A stretch of 64,000 nucleotides of DNA, from contig NZ_CP156626.1 of assembly GCF_039852015.1 (NCBI RefSeq), positions 372,001 to 436,000 of the forward strand. The letters are read 5' to 3'. Positions 50,976 through 60,407 of this stretch are shown piece after piece. The notes under the pieces were generated by a model that was not told the DNA's origin, searched no databases, and saw only the letters and a list, made by a program, of their open reading frames with translations. This DNA comes from Robbsia sp. KACC 23696. GTDB taxonomy: Bacteria > Pseudomonadota > Gammaproteobacteria > Burkholderiales > Burkholderiaceae. The stretch's first letter is position 1. Every line of letters begins with the position of its first letter. A program made the translations under genes and the position numbers.

Positions 50976-52220
50976 TCAGTCCTGCGCCAGCCCGCTTGCC
51001 AGCCGTTGCAGAAACAGGCAACAGGCTTCCAATTGCGAGACCGCGATGAACTCGTCGGCCTTGTGGGCCTGGTCGATCGAGCCGGGGCCGCAAATCAGCG
51101 TCGGCACGCCGATCTCCTGGTACAGCCCGCCCTCGGTGCCGAACGCGACCGTGTGATCGGCCAGGTCCGCCAAACCCAATGCGTGCGAACACAATGTCTT
51201 CAGGTGTCGCGCAGGCGCATCGTCGTCGTTGCGCAGGCCGGGGTAGGCCGACATCTGCGTGAAGGCGATATCGGCGCCATCGTAGGTCGCCTGCATCTCG
51301 GCGAGCACCTGCTTCAGTGCGTAGGCTTTCAAGGCGGCGACGTGCGTATCGGCACTATCCTGCGGCAGATAACGAATCTCGAAATCGAAGTCGCATTGAT
51401 CCGGCACGACGTTGACCGCCACGCCGCCGCGGATCGTGCCAGTCTGGATCGTCGAATAGGGCGGCGAGAAGGCGTCGTCGAACGGACCGTCGCGCCGGAT
51501 GCCGCTGCCGATGCCGCGCAGATGCGCGACCAGCTCCGCCGCGTATTCGATGGCGTTGACGCCCTTCTCGGGCTGGGACGAATGGCCGGCGAGTCCGCGC
51601 ACGCCGCAGCGATAGCTGTGCTTGCCTTTATGCGCCATTGCCACTTGCATGCTGGTGGGTTCGCCGATGACGCAGCCGATCGGTTTCGCGTCGTCCTCGG
51701 CCAATTGCGCGAGCAGATCGCGGATGCCGACGCAGCCGATCTCCTCGTCATAGCTGACGGCGATATGCAGCGGGATCGCTTTCAGCGTGCGTTTGAAGAA
51801 GGGCACGCAGGCCAGCACGCAGGCGATATAACCCTTCATGTCGGCGGTGCCACGCCCCACCAGCAAGCCATCGCGTTCGACCATCTTGAAAGGATCGCTG
51901 GTCCAGGGCTGACCCGTCACCGGGACGACATCGGCGTGCCCGGAGAGGCAGATGCCGCCGCGGTCGCTCGGGCCGATCGTCGCGTACAGATTCGCACGCG
52001 TCCCGTCGGCGTGATGCACGAGGCGACTGACGATGCCGTGATCGTCGAGATAGGAGCGGATGTACTCGATCAGATCGAGATTCGGCTGTCGGCTGACGGT
52101 GGGAAACGCGATCAGATCGCGCAGGATCTGCTTTGCGCGGTCGGCGATCTCGCCGGTGCCAACCGCGGCCGACATTGCCGTGTCGGCGTGATCGAGGGAA
52201 GCGTGCTGAGAGAGGCTCAT
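50976..52220 (-). CDS. argE: Acetylornithine deacetylase
   Basis: 414 residues, M20 metallopeptidase family. Zinc ligands and catalytic residues are in place: SGHADVVPVTG (His, Asp), GRGTADMKGY, SYDEEIGCVG (Glu pair), GEPTS and the C-terminal ICGPGSIDQAHKADEF (His). The dimerisation domain follows GLAGHSSQPEKGVNAIEYA. It deacetylates N-acetylornithine in arginine synthesis. It overlaps the surE stop by 4 bases (surE is upstream on this strand). Confidence 0.93.
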   Translation of the reverse strand: MSLSQHASLDHADTAMSAAVGTGEIADRAKQILRDLIAFPTVSRQPNLDLIEYIRSYLDDHGIVSRLVHHADGTRANLYATIGPSDRGGICLSGHADVVPVTGQPWTSDPFKMVERDGLLVGRGTADMKGYIACVLACVPFFKRTLKAIPLHIAVSYDEEIGCVGIRDLLAQLAEDDAKPIGCVIGEPTSMQVAMAHKGKHSYRCGVRGLAGHSSQPEKGVNAIEYAAELVAHLRGIGSGIRRDGPFDDAFSPPYSTIQTGTIRGGVAVNVVPDQCDFDFEIRYLPQDSADTHVAALKAYALKQVLAEMQATYDGADIAFTQMSAYPGLRNDDDAPARHLKTLCSHALGLADLADHTVAFGTEGGLYQEIGVPTLICGPGSIDQAHKADEFIAVSQLEACCLFLQRLASGLAQD

Positions 52221-53110
52221 TGCGGTACCGAGGCGTTATCGTTGAAACCGGACGTCTGCCCTTCGGCAAACGCATGGCGCAGTTGATCGAGCGCCGCGCT
52301 ATCGGTGCGTTCGAAGCGCAGCGGCGTGACCGAGACATAGCCGTCGAGCACGGCCGCCGTCTCGCTATCGGGAATCGCGTCCGCGCCGTCGCGGCGGAAG
52401 CGCAGCCAGTAATACGGCACGCCGCGCGGATCCTGCTTCGCGTCCACTTCCATGCTGCGCACCAGGCCGGCGCCCTGGCGCGTTAGACGAATGCCCTTCG
52501 CCTGTTCCGGCGGCACGGCAGGAAAATTGACGTTCAGACAGACGCCCGGCTGCACCGGCGAGGCCAGCAGTCGACGGACGACATCGGCGCCCAATTGCCG
52601 CGCCGTTTCCCAATTCAGCGGGTTCGGTTGCCGATAGGTCTGGCTCATGGCGATGGCGCGCTGGCCCAGCAGCGTCGCCGTCATCGCCGCGCCGACGGTC
52701 CCGGAAAACACCGTCTCCACGCCCAGATTGCCGCCGCGATTGACGCCCGATAGCACCAGGTCCGGTGTGGCATCGCCCATCAGCGCCTGCGCCATGACGA
52801 CGCAATCCCCTGGCGTGCCCGTCACGCCGAAGCGCCGTTCGCCGCGTGGGATGGCGCGTAGCGGTCCGTGCAGACTGACCGAATGGGAGGTGCCGCTCTG
52901 ATCCGTCTCCGGCGCCACGATCCAGACTTCTTCGGCGATTTGCGCGGCGATCTCGGCCATGACTTCCAGGCCCGGCGCGTCGATGCCGTCGTCGTTCGTC
53001 AGCAGCACGCACTTCAGGCGAGGCGCCGGCGACGGGGCGCGCGCGTTTGCCGGGTCGGATTGCCTGGCGACGACGGGGGAGGAGGGGGAGGGGACTGACG
53101 TATCGGGCAT
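52217..53110 (-). CDS. surE: 5'/3'-nucleotidase SurE, N-terminally extended
   Basis: 297 residues, about 45 more than usual. The SurE core starts at about residue 33 with VLLTNDDGIDAPGLEVMAEI (metal-binding DD) and includes APETDQSGTSHSVSL, VTGTPGDCVVMAQAL and DLVLSGVNRGGNLG. The extra N-terminus is Ser/Pro-rich and could be translated only if ATG 53110 is used; no better internal start is seen. It dephosphorylates nucleoside monophosphates in stationary phase. Coupled to argE by a 4-base overlap. Confidence 0.92.
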   Translation of the reverse strand: MPDTSVPSPSSPVVARQSDPANARAPSPAPRLKCVLLTNDDGIDAPGLEVMAEIAAQIAEEVWIVAPETDQSGTSHSVSLHGPLRAIPRGERRFGVTGTPGDCVVMAQALMGDATPDLVLSGVNRGGNLGVETVFSGTVGAAMTATLLGQRAIAMSQTYRQPNPLNWETARQLGADVVRRLLASPVQPGVCLNVNFPAVPPEQAKGIRLTRQGAGLVRSMEVDAKQDPRGVPYYWLRFRRDGADAIPDSETAAVLDGYVSVTPLRFERTDSAALDQLRHAFAEGQTSGFNDNASVPQ

Positions 53111-53456
53111 GGGACCAGCCTTATCGGGAAGAGGGACGATGCAAGAAGCGATACAGCGCAACGTCAGGTCGTGCACGGGTGATCAGCCGCATTCCCGCGC
53201 CGTGTCCGGAGCGTTGTGTCGGCATTTTACCGCAGCGGCGCGGCCATCCGTCCGCCATCGCGCGCTAAACATTTGAAATCAGCCAGGATTTCCCTATAAT
53301 TATGGGTTCGCTTCCCGCTCCACGCCTCTCGAACGTCCCGTATCGCCCGTCGATTCGCGGCGACATTGCCGGGCCCGTTTTCGCCTGCCTCTGCCTGCGT
53401 TTGCTGATTTTCCGCCGCGGCGGATCGGGTCCTGGACTGCACGCACACCGATACCC
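53111..53456. promoter_or_regulatory. Divergent surE / queC intergenic region
   Basis: 346 bp. It contains the queC promoter (separate entry) and a 150-bp leader before the queC ATG. I looked for a preQ1 riboswitch in that leader: no compact pseudoknot with an A-rich tail before the start codon is apparent. Nothing else is recognisable. Confidence 0.4.
53273..53300 (+). promoter_or_regulatory. Sigma-70 promoter for queCED
   Basis: TTGAAA, 16 bases, then a perfect TATAAT. The start would be near 53307, giving a leader of about 150 bases. Confidence 0.7.
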
Positions 53457-54377
53457 ATGCCGAACACCGAGACTGCTCCCGCCCCGCGCCCGTCCGCTGC
53501 GCCTACGTCGGCCACGCGCCCCGTCCGCGGCACCGACGGCCTTGTCGGCGAAGGCGCCCTGGTGCTGTTTTCGGGCGGCCAGGACTCGGCCACGTGTCTG
53601 GCGTGGGCGTTGCAGCGATTCGCGCGGGTCGAGACGATCGGCTTCGACTATGGTCAACGCCATAAGATCGAGCTGACCTGCCGCGACGCGTTTCGCGCGC
53701 AATTGCTCGCGGCGGGGGTGCGGGAAGATCGCGCGGACGCCGCCCTGTCCGATGTCGCGGACGGCGCGCTCGCCCAAGACGCCTTGGGCGCCGACGCGCC
53801 GTTCGCCGCGTGGTCCGGCCGCCTGGGCGCCGACCACATGATCGATCTGTCGCTGCTCGGACAGATCAGCGACACCGCGATGACGCGCGAGATCGAGATC
53901 GCCATGCGCGACGACGGTTTGCCAAACACCTTCGTCCCGGGGCGCAATCTGCTGTTCCTGACCGTGGCGGCGACCGTCGCTTATCGGCGCGGGCTGCGCG
54001 TGCTGGTGGGCGGCATGTGCGAGACCGATTATTCGGGCTATCCGGACTGTCGCGACGACACCTTGAAGGCGCTGCAAGTGGCCTTGAATCTGGGCATGGA
54101 CCGCCGGATGGTGCTGCAAACGCCGCTGATGTGGCTCGATAAGGCAGCTACATGGGGGCTGGCGGAGCAAATGGGCGGCGCGACCCTGGTCGATCTGGTG
54201 CGCGATCATACGCATACCTGCTACGTCGGCGATCGGACGCATTTCCATCCCTGGGGCTATGGCTGCGGCGCATGCCCGGCCTGCCATCTGCGCGCGAATG
54301 GGTATGCCGCGTATCGGGGCGAATCGCAGGATCCGTCGGCACCGCAGGCATCGGCCGTAACAGAGGCCAAAAAATGA
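53457..54377 (+). CDS. queC: 7-cyano-7-deazaguanine (preQ0) synthase
   Basis: 306 residues. PP-loop ATP pyrophosphatase motif [18 protein letters not shown] near residue 36-53; [20 protein letters not shown]; and the C-terminal zinc site [16 protein letters not shown]. It converts carboxy-deazaguanine to preQ0 with ATP and ammonia. The N-terminal ~30 residues are a Pro/Thr-rich extension. A ~35-residue Asp/Ala-rich insertion (about 95-130) is seen. It overlaps queE by 4 bases (ATGA). Confidence 0.95.
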   Translation: MPNTETAPAPRPSAAPTSATRPVRGTDGLVGEGALVLFSGGQDSATCLAWALQRFARVETIGFDYGQRHKIELTCRDAFRAQLLAAGVREDRADAALSDVADGALAQDALGADAPFAAWSGRLGADHMIDLSLLGQISDTAMTREIEIAMRDDGLPNTFVPGRNLLFLTVAATVAYRRGLRVLVGGMCETDYSGYPDCRDDTLKALQVALNLGMDRRMVLQTPLMWLDKAATWGLAEQMGGATLVDLVRDHTHTCYVGDRTHFHPWGYGCGACPACHLRANGYAAYRGESQDPSAPQASAVTEAKK

Positions 54378-55006
54378 CGTATTCGGTCAAAGAGATTTTC
54401 TACACCTTGCAGGGCGAGGGCGCGAACGCCGGCCGTCCCGCGGTGTTCTGCCGTTTTTCCGGCTGCAATCTATGGACCGGTCGCGAAGCCGATCGCGCCG
54501 ATGCGGTCTGCCAGTTTTGCGATACCGATTTCGTCGGCACCGATGGCGAGAACGGTGGCAAGTACCGGACGCCGGCCGAGCTGGTGGCGCAGGTGCTCAG
54601 TCTCTGGCCCGACGATGCGGCGCACCGTTTCATCGTCTGCACGGGCGGTGAGCCGCTGCTGCAACTGGACGCGCCGCTGATCGCGGCCTTGCATGAGGCC
54701 GGATTCACGATCGCGATCGAAACCAATGGCACGCTGCCGGTGCCGGAGGGGATCGATTGGGTCTGCGTCAGCCCGAAGATGGGATCGACCTTGGTCGTTA
54801 CGCGCGGCGACGAGCTGAAGGTCGTGATCCCGCAGCAGAATCAAGCGCTCGACTACTACGCCACGCTGGACTTCCGCTATTTCCTTGTCCAACCGATGGA
54901 TGGTCCGTCGCGCGATATCAATACGCGCCTGGCCATCGATTGGTGCAAGCGACATCCGAAATGGTGGCTGTCGATGCAAACGCACAAATACTTGAATATC
55001 GCCTGA
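54374..55006 (+). CDS. queE: 7-carboxy-7-deazaguanine synthase
   Basis: 210-residue radical-SAM enzyme. The family N-terminus is [22 protein letters not shown]. The iron-sulfur cysteines occur as CNLW...VCQFCDTDF, the lengthened QueE version of CX3CX2C (Cys, a 14-residue stretch, CxxC). TGGEPLLQ and IETNGT are present. It forms carboxy-deazaguanine from the QueD product. Start ATG 54374 overlaps queC; the longer open frame from 54152 is unrelated. Confidence 0.94.
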   Translation: MTYSVKEIFYTLQGEGANAGRPAVFCRFSGCNLWTGREADRADAVCQFCDTDFVGTDGENGGKYRTPAELVAQVLSLWPDDAAHRFIVCTGGEPLLQLDAPLIAALHEAGFTIAIETNGTLPVPEGIDWVCVSPKMGSTLVVTRGDELKVVIPQQNQALDYYATLDFRYFLVQPMDGPSRDINTRLAIDWCKRHPKWWLSMQTHKYLNIA

Positions 55007-55041
55007 GCGCTCTTTGCCCAGGACATGAACGGAAACAGATC

Positions 55042-55497
55042 GTGATACGAATTACACGCCGTCTGGAATTCGATGCCGGTCATCGCATTCCGGATCATCG
55101 CAGCCAGTGCCGCAACTTGCACGGGCACCGTTACGTCCTCGAATTGACGCTCCAAGGAGACGTGGTCGAGGAGGCCGGATCGCCCGAATGCGGGATGGTG
55201 ATGGACTTTGCCGACGTCAAGTCGCTGGCAAACGAACATCTGGTCGACCGTTGGGACCACGCTTTCCTCGTCTATCAAGGCGACGAAGCGGTCATGCGCT
55301 TCCTCGAAACGCTGCCAGGGCATAAAACGGTGGTGATCGACCGGATTCCGACGGTGGAAAATCTGGCGCAGTGGGCGTACGAAACGCTCGCGCCCGTGTA
55401 CGACGGCCACTACGGTCGCGCGCTGCGTCTGATCCGCGTGCGCCTCTATGAAACGCCAAACTGCTGGGCCGATGCCGGTCCGTCGCTCGAAGGCTAA
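55042..55497 (+). CDS. queD: 6-carboxytetrahydropterin synthase
   Basis: 151 residues. Zinc histidines are in FDAGHRIPDHRSQCRNLHGHRYVLEL (written in two parts: FDAGHRI and NLHGHRY), with the catalytic Cys in SQCRN and a Glu in the C-terminal LYETPNCWA. It starts with GTG at 55042 preceded by GGAAA. It turns dihydroneopterin triphosphate into CPH4, the substrate of QueE. Third gene of the queuosine operon queC-queE-queD. Confidence 0.94.
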   Translation: MIRITRRLEFDAGHRIPDHRSQCRNLHGHRYVLELTLQGDVVEEAGSPECGMVMDFADVKSLANEHLVDRWDHAFLVYQGDEAVMRFLETLPGHKTVVIDRIPTVENLAQWAYETLAPVYDGHYGRALRLIRVRLYETPNCWADAGPSLEG

Positions 55498-55680
55498 ACC
55501 GCTTTTCCGCGACATCGACGACGCAATACCGACAAAAAACCGGTTCCATTGCGTGTTTTCGGATCGCCGTCGCTGACGGGCCCGGATCCCGGCGATGGGG
55601 CGCCGCCGCGTTCGCGGCGATTCCATCGGTCTCGGGCATGCGCCGTGCTTGCTATCTTGTGCTAACCCAAGGAGGCAATC

Positions 55681-55968
55681 ATGACCTACTCGACGACGCA
55701 ATCGACGAAGCAGGCCGACGCTCGCAATACGACACCGTCTCTGCGCGCTACCAGCCATACCCCAGACCCGCACAAGCACGAGAACCCGGACCGCGACCGC
55801 TTGGATGCGGACCATCGTCTGGATAAGGACCTGGAAGAGACCTTCCCGGCCAGCGATGCCCCCTCGACGGGCGGAGTGACCAAGATCGGCAGTGGTGGCG
55901 AGGAGAAGGGCAAGCCACGTCACGATGAAGAGAAAACGGCGGGGAAAGGCTCGCCACGGAGCAGCTGA
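55681..55968 (+). CDS. Small hydrophilic protein with an EETFPASD motif
   Basis: 95 residues, almost entirely polar and predicted disordered. The recognisable part is LDKDLEETFPASDAPS (47-62), a motif shared by many short unknown proteins of soil bacteria. The perfect AAGGAGG ribosome site shows that it is truly translated. The stop TGA overlaps the ATG of the next gene. It may be a stress-induced or nucleoid-binding small protein, but there is no direct evidence. Confidence 0.75.
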   Translation: MTYSTTQSTKQADARNTTPSLRATSHTPDPHKHENPDRDRLDADHRLDKDLEETFPASDAPSTGGVTKIGSGGEEKGKPRHDEEKTAGKGSPRSS

Positions 55969-56462
55969 TGCGCCCCGCCGAGCCCAATCCGTCGCGCGTG
56001 CCGGGGGCGCTCCCGGAGGATCTGACGCCGCGCGGCGTCGATGTGGATAACGATGTCGGCAGCGACAGCACCGTCGATACCGATGGCAAGGCCCGCGACG
56101 CGCGTCGCCAGGCTGAGGGCGCAGCGCCCGGCGCGGGCGGCGGCCTCGATCGATTGAACGACAACGAAGTGGTTTCGAATGCGACGTTGTCGAACGCGGT
56201 GGTGACGCCGCCGTCCGGGCTGGCGGGTATCGATAGCCGGCCATACGGTGCGCGCCCTCAAGTGCTGGCGGAGCCTGGCAGTCGCGTCGTGGATGTGGGG
56301 TTTGTCGAGCAGGCGGGCTTATACGAGACCGCCGGCGACGATTCCGATACCGATCCGGTCGAGAGCGATATCAAGCACAAGGAGCACACCCCCGCCAACC
56401 ATACGCGGGTCGGGCATCACATCCGCATCGAGCCAGGTAAGGGGTCGGCTGGCGCCGACTGA
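55968..56462 (+). CDS. Hypothetical polar protein, 164 aa
   Basis: Not recognised. It starts at an ATG overlapping the preceding stop (TGATG), so it is translationally coupled to the EETFPASD protein. It is rich in Asp, Gly and Ala with no membrane segment. Segments such as GVDVDNDVGSDSTVDTDGK and VESDIKHKEHTPANHTRVGHH suggest metal-binding acidic and His-rich patches. It is convergent with rodA. Confidence 0.6.
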   Translation: MRPAEPNPSRVPGALPEDLTPRGVDVDNDVGSDSTVDTDGKARDARRQAEGAAPGAGGGLDRLNDNEVVSNATLSNAVVTPPSGLAGIDSRPYGARPQVLAEPGSRVVDVGFVEQAGLYETAGDDSDTDPVESDIKHKEHTPANHTRVGHHIRIEPGKGSAGAD

Positions 56463-56512
56463 GGCCGAGCGGCGGCGCGCCAGGATGCTTTGCCGGCACG
56501 CAGGGTGCCGTC

Positions 56513-57661
56513 TTAGCGCCGGATATTTTTCCGCTGGTTTGCCACGCTCATCACCATGCCGACGGCAATCCCCAGCGTGACCAATGCCGTCCCGCCGTAA
56601 CTCATGAAGGGCAGCGGCACGCCGACCACTGGCAGGATGCCGCTGACCATGCCGATATTGACGAAGGCATAGGTAAAGAAGGTCAGCGACAAGGCGCCGG
56701 CGAGCAGACGCCCGAACATCGTTGCCCCACGCGAGGCGACGATCAAGCTGCGCACGATCAGCAGCGTGTACATCGTCAGCAGCAAGATGCCGCCCAGCAA
56801 GCCGAATTCTTCGGAATAGACGGCGAAGATGAAGTCGGTGTGCTTTTCCGGAATGAACTCCAGGTGCGCCTGCGTGCCCTTGAGCCAGCCCTCGCCACGG
56901 GGACCGCCGGAGCCGATGGCAATCACCGCCTGAATCGTATGGAAGCCCCGTCCGAGCGGATCGGAGGTAGGGTCCAGCAGCGTGCAGACGCGGTGCTTCT
57001 GATAGTCGTGCATCATCGGCCAGTTCACGCCCGGCTGGCAGATGCGCTCCTCGTTGACCAGCACGGCGCCGATGGCGATCACGCCCACCAGCATCACCGG
57101 CAGAATCAGCTTCCAGCTCAAGCCCGCGAAATAGATAACGAAAAGGCCGGCGGCGAACACCAGCATAGCCGTTCCCAGATCCGGCTGTTTCGCAATCAGC
57201 GCGACCGGCAACGCCAGCAAGATCAAGGCGACGCCATGATCCCACCAGCGGATTGCGCCTTCACGTAACTGGTAGTACCAGGCCAGCATCAGCGGCATGC
57301 CGATTTTCATCAATTCCGACGGCTGAATCACCACGCCGACATTGAGCCAGCGTCGCGCGCCTTTACGCGTCAGGCCGAACAAGGCGACGGCGACCAGCAG
57401 GGCGACGCCGAACGAATACAGCGGCACGGCGAAGCGCATCATCGTCTGCGGCGGCACGTGTGCGATCGCCCACATCAGGATGAAGGTCAGCAGGACGTTG
57501 CGCACCTGATCGGTGACGCGCGACGGCACGTCGATGCTGGCGCTGTACAAGGTCACCAGGCCGGTGCAGACGAGCAGGAAGACGAATAGCGCCAACGGCT
57601 TGTCGAAAGCCATCAGGGAACGCCAACCGCGTTCAAACCAGGCGCGGACTTCGGGGGACAT
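56513..57661 (-). CDS. rodA: Rod-shape SEDS glycosyltransferase RodA
   Basis: 382 residues and about ten membrane helices. SEDS motifs: KQPDLGTAMLVFAAGLFVIYFAG (Asp for glycan polymerisation), RVCTLLDPTSDPLGRGFHTIQA, SGGPRGEGWLKG, FIPEKHTDFIFAVYSEEFG and a C-terminal GVPLPFMSYGGTALVT. It polymerises peptidoglycan with PBP2. ATG 57661 follows a spacer after mrdA; the frame continues upstream to 57832 but that overlaps mrdA. Last gene of the mre operon. Confidence 0.95.
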   Translation of the reverse strand: MSPEVRAWFERGWRSLMAFDKPLALFVFLLVCTGLVTLYSASIDVPSRVTDQVRNVLLTFILMWAIAHVPPQTMMRFAVPLYSFGVALLVAVALFGLTRKGARRWLNVGVVIQPSELMKIGMPLMLAWYYQLREGAIRWWDHGVALILLALPVALIAKQPDLGTAMLVFAAGLFVIYFAGLSWKLILPVMLVGVIAIGAVLVNEERICQPGVNWPMMHDYQKHRVCTLLDPTSDPLGRGFHTIQAVIAIGSGGPRGEGWLKGTQAHLEFIPEKHTDFIFAVYSEEFGLLGGILLLTMYTLLIVRSLIVASRGATMFGRLLAGALSLTFFTYAFVNIGMVSGILPVVGVPLPFMSYGGTALVTLGIAVGMVMSVANQRKNIRR

Positions 57662-57710
57662 GCGCGGAATCCTCACGGTGGGCAAGGCGCAAGCCTCGCC
57701 GTGACATTGC

Positions 57711-59882
57711 TCAGTCGGCAACGCCTTCGGGTTTCTGTTCCGCCGGCTTCGGCGGCGCCGGCGGCGGTTCGTTCGGTCGCTGGGCGGCGCCATGTTCGCC
57801 GGCTGCGGACGCGGCGGACAGCGCCGCGGCATCCGATGCCGCGTTAAGGTTGAACGCCGCCGACGTCGCCGCCAGCGATGCCGGCAAGGCGGCCGCGGCC
57901 GGCGATTCTTCCTGGCCGCCGATCACTGGCGTGGTCCCGCCGACCGTCGCGGAAGCCGCCGCGATCACCGCGGCCGCTTCGGCGCCCGGCTTGAAGCGAT
58001 CAACCATATAGTAGTCCAGCACCTTGCGGGCAACCGGCCCGGCGGTTTGCGCGCCCCAGCCGCCGTTCTCGACGATCAGCGCAAGGGCGATCTGCGGATT
58101 TTTGGCTGGCGCATAGGCGACGAACAGCGCGTGGTCGCGCAGCCGTTCCGGGATCATATGCGCCTTGTACTTCGAATCCTGCGCCACGGTGAACACCTGC
58201 GCCGTGCCGGTCTTTGCCGCCGCGGTGTAGGGCGCGCCCTTGAACACGTCTTTGGCGGTGCCCTCTGTTACGACGCCTTCCAGCGCGCTCTTGACGATGT
58301 CGAAGTCCGATTGCGGCAGATCGATCTTGCCGCTCGATGTCGGGACCGTCAGCGTCACCTGGTGCGTGATCGGATCTTCGATCTCCTTGACCAGGTGTGG
58401 CTTCATCAGCACGCCGTTGTTCGCCAGCGTCGAGACGGCATGCGCGATCTGCAGGATCGTGTACGAGTTATAGCCCTGGCCGATGCCCAGACTCACCGTC
58501 TCGCCGTCATACCAGCGTTGCTGCGCCGGCTTTTTATAGGCCTTCATCTTCCAGTCGGTGGACGGCAGCACGCCGGTGGCCTCGCCCTGGATATCGATGC
58601 CGGTCTTCTGGCCGAAGCCCCACGGCCGCATGAAATTGGCGATCGCATTGACGCCAAGATCATGGGCCAGCATGAAGAAGTAGGTGTCGTTCGACACCAC
58701 CAGCGCGCGGCGCAGATTCACCCAGCCCTGGCCCGTGATCACGTCGTTACGAAACTTATGGCCGCCCAGCATATAGAAGCCGGGATCCTGGAAGCCCCAG
58801 TCAGGCGTGCGCTTGTGCAGCGCGAGCGCCGCCAGCGCCATGAAGGGCTTGTATGTCGAGCCGGGCGGATAGGTCCCGCGCAAGGGGCGATCCAGCAGAG
58901 GATGGTCCGGCGAGTTGTTCAGCTCGTCCCAGTTTTGCTGGTCGATGCCGTCGACAAACAGATTCGGATCGAAACTGGGCGCGGACACGAAGGCCAGGAT
59001 ATCGCCGGTCTTCGGCTCGATCGCCACCAGCGCGCCGCGCCGTCCCGCGAAGGCCTGCTCGGCCACTTGCTGCAAGCCGATATCGAGCGACAACACGAGA
59101 TTGTCGCCCGGCTTGGCCGGCGTGCGCGACAGCGTGCGCACCGGCCGGCCGCCGGCGGTCACCTCGACTTCCTCGAAGCCGGTGGTGCCATGCAGCTGCG
59201 TCTCGTAACTCTGTTCGACGCCGATCTTGCCGATATAGTCGGTGCCGCGATAGTTGTTCGCGTCCAGACGCGAATCGTAGTGATCGGGATCGCTGTCGTT
59301 TTCCTCGCTGCGCTGTTCGATCCGTTCCTGATCGCGTTGCGAGATCCGGCCGATATAACCGATCACGTGTGCCGCCGTGGGACCAAGCGGATATTGCCGG
59401 AATAGCCGCGCGCGCACTTCCACGCCGGGGAAGCGGTAGCGCTGGGCGACGAAGCGCGCGACGTCGTCGTCGCTGAGGCGCGACAGGATCGGCAGGCTCT
59501 CGAAATTCTTCGAGTCTTCCTGCAGCTTGCGGAAGCGTCGCCGCGCACGCGCATCGATCGGCTCGAATGCGGCGAGTTCGTCGATGACCTCGGGCAGCGG
59601 GCGGTCGAGTTTCGAGGCGGTGATTTCGAGCGTATAGGCGGAATAGTTGCGCGCCAGGATCACGCCGTTACGATCGGTGATGATGCCGCGATTCGGCACG
59701 ATCGGCGCGACCGAGATCCGGTTCTCCCGCGCCTGCAGCGCGTAATGCGGATAGCGCATCACCTGCAGATAGAAGAAACGGCTGGCGAGCAGGCCGAAAC
59801 AGATCAGCACGAAGGCCGCCGCGGCAAAGATGCGCAGGCGGAAACGTCGGGCTTCGGTTTCGGCGTTATGAAAGTCGGTCAT
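57711..59882 (-). CDS. mrdA: Penicillin-binding protein 2
   Basis: 723 residues. One N-terminal transmembrane helix (RIFAAAAFVLICFGLLASRFFYLQV), the class B PBP dimerisation domain (VAPIVPNRGIITDRNGVILARNYSAY) and the transpeptidase with PGSTYKPFM (nucleophilic Ser), SNDTYF and KTGTAQ. The last ~90 residues are Ala/Pro/Glu-rich and probably disordered, an extension commonly seen in Burkholderiales. It cross-links side-wall peptidoglycan with RodA. Confidence 0.96.
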   Translation of the reverse strand: MTDFHNAETEARRFRLRIFAAAAFVLICFGLLASRFFYLQVMRYPHYALQARENRISVAPIVPNRGIITDRNGVILARNYSAYTLEITASKLDRPLPEVIDELAAFEPIDARARRRFRKLQEDSKNFESLPILSRLSDDDVARFVAQRYRFPGVEVRARLFRQYPLGPTAAHVIGYIGRISQRDQERIEQRSEENDSDPDHYDSRLDANNYRGTDYIGKIGVEQSYETQLHGTTGFEEVEVTAGGRPVRTLSRTPAKPGDNLVLSLDIGLQQVAEQAFAGRRGALVAIEPKTGDILAFVSAPSFDPNLFVDGIDQQNWDELNNSPDHPLLDRPLRGTYPPGSTYKPFMALAALALHKRTPDWGFQDPGFYMLGGHKFRNDVITGQGWVNLRRALVVSNDTYFFMLAHDLGVNAIANFMRPWGFGQKTGIDIQGEATGVLPSTDWKMKAYKKPAQQRWYDGETVSLGIGQGYNSYTILQIAHAVSTLANNGVLMKPHLVKEIEDPITHQVTLTVPTSSGKIDLPQSDFDIVKSALEGVVTEGTAKDVFKGAPYTAAAKTGTAQVFTVAQDSKYKAHMIPERLRDHALFVAYAPAKNPQIALALIVENGGWGAQTAGPVARKVLDYYMVDRFKPGAEAAAVIAAASATVGGTTPVIGGQEESPAAAALPASLAATSAAFNLNAASDAAALSAASAAGEHGAAQRPNEPPPAPPKPAEQKPEGVAD

Positions 59883-59894
59883 CCCGCTATTCCG

Positions 59895-60407
59895 TCAGAT
59901 CGGCCGGGTGTCGTCCGGATCGACCGCGCGCTTTTGCGGCGCGATCAACAGGATGCTCACGATCGGCCAGATCAGCGCGCCCACCAGGCCGTTGCTCAAA
60001 TAGCCCCAGGCCGGGAGGTCGCCGGTCACCACCCAGCGGGCGATGAAGGGCAGCAACTCGACGCCCAGCAGCAGCGGCAGGATATAAATAGTCTGGGACC
60101 ACAACGGATAAGCCAGAATCCGGCGATGCAGGATGATCGCGGTATAGGACATCACCGTGTAGGCCAGGGCATGCTCGCCGACCAGACCCGCGTCGTTGAC
60201 ATCCATCAGAATGCCGAGCAGGAAAGCCGAGCCGATCCCCACGCGGCGCGGCGCGCGGATGTTCCAGTACAGCAGCGTCAGCGCGAGGAAGTCGGGGACG
60301 CCCGGCAGGCGTCCCCAGGGCATCATGTTCAGGAACAGCGAGACCACCAGACTGACAACGATGAACCAGGGGCGGACCGGCTGCAGAATGTATTGCGGAG
60401 GATTCAT
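59895..60407 (-). CDS. mreD: Rod-shape protein MreD
   Basis: 170 residues, about five membrane helices, MreD family: LRAPRRVGIGSAFLLGILMDVNDAGLVGEHALAYTVMSY in pieces and ILPLLLGVELLPFIARW. It links MreC with the elongasome in the inner membrane. The start overlaps the mreC stop by 4 bases; 12 bp separate it from mrdA. Confidence 0.93.
   Translation of the reverse strand: MNPPQYILQPVRPWFIVVSLVVSLFLNMMPWGRLPGVPDFLALTLLYWNIRAPRRVGIGSAFLLGILMDVNDAGLVGEHALAYTVMSYTAIILHRRILAYPLWSQTIYILPLLLGVELLPFIARWVVTGDLPAWGYLSNGLVGALIWPIVSILLIAPQKRAVDPDDTRPI

Noticed and set aside
53301-53456. Possible preQ1 riboswitch in the queC leader
   Set aside because: No compact stem-loop with an A-rich tail near the ribosome site could be drawn by eye.
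57792-59405. 537-codon open frame on the plus strand
   Set aside because: Antisense to the penicillin-binding protein 2 gene; no motifs.
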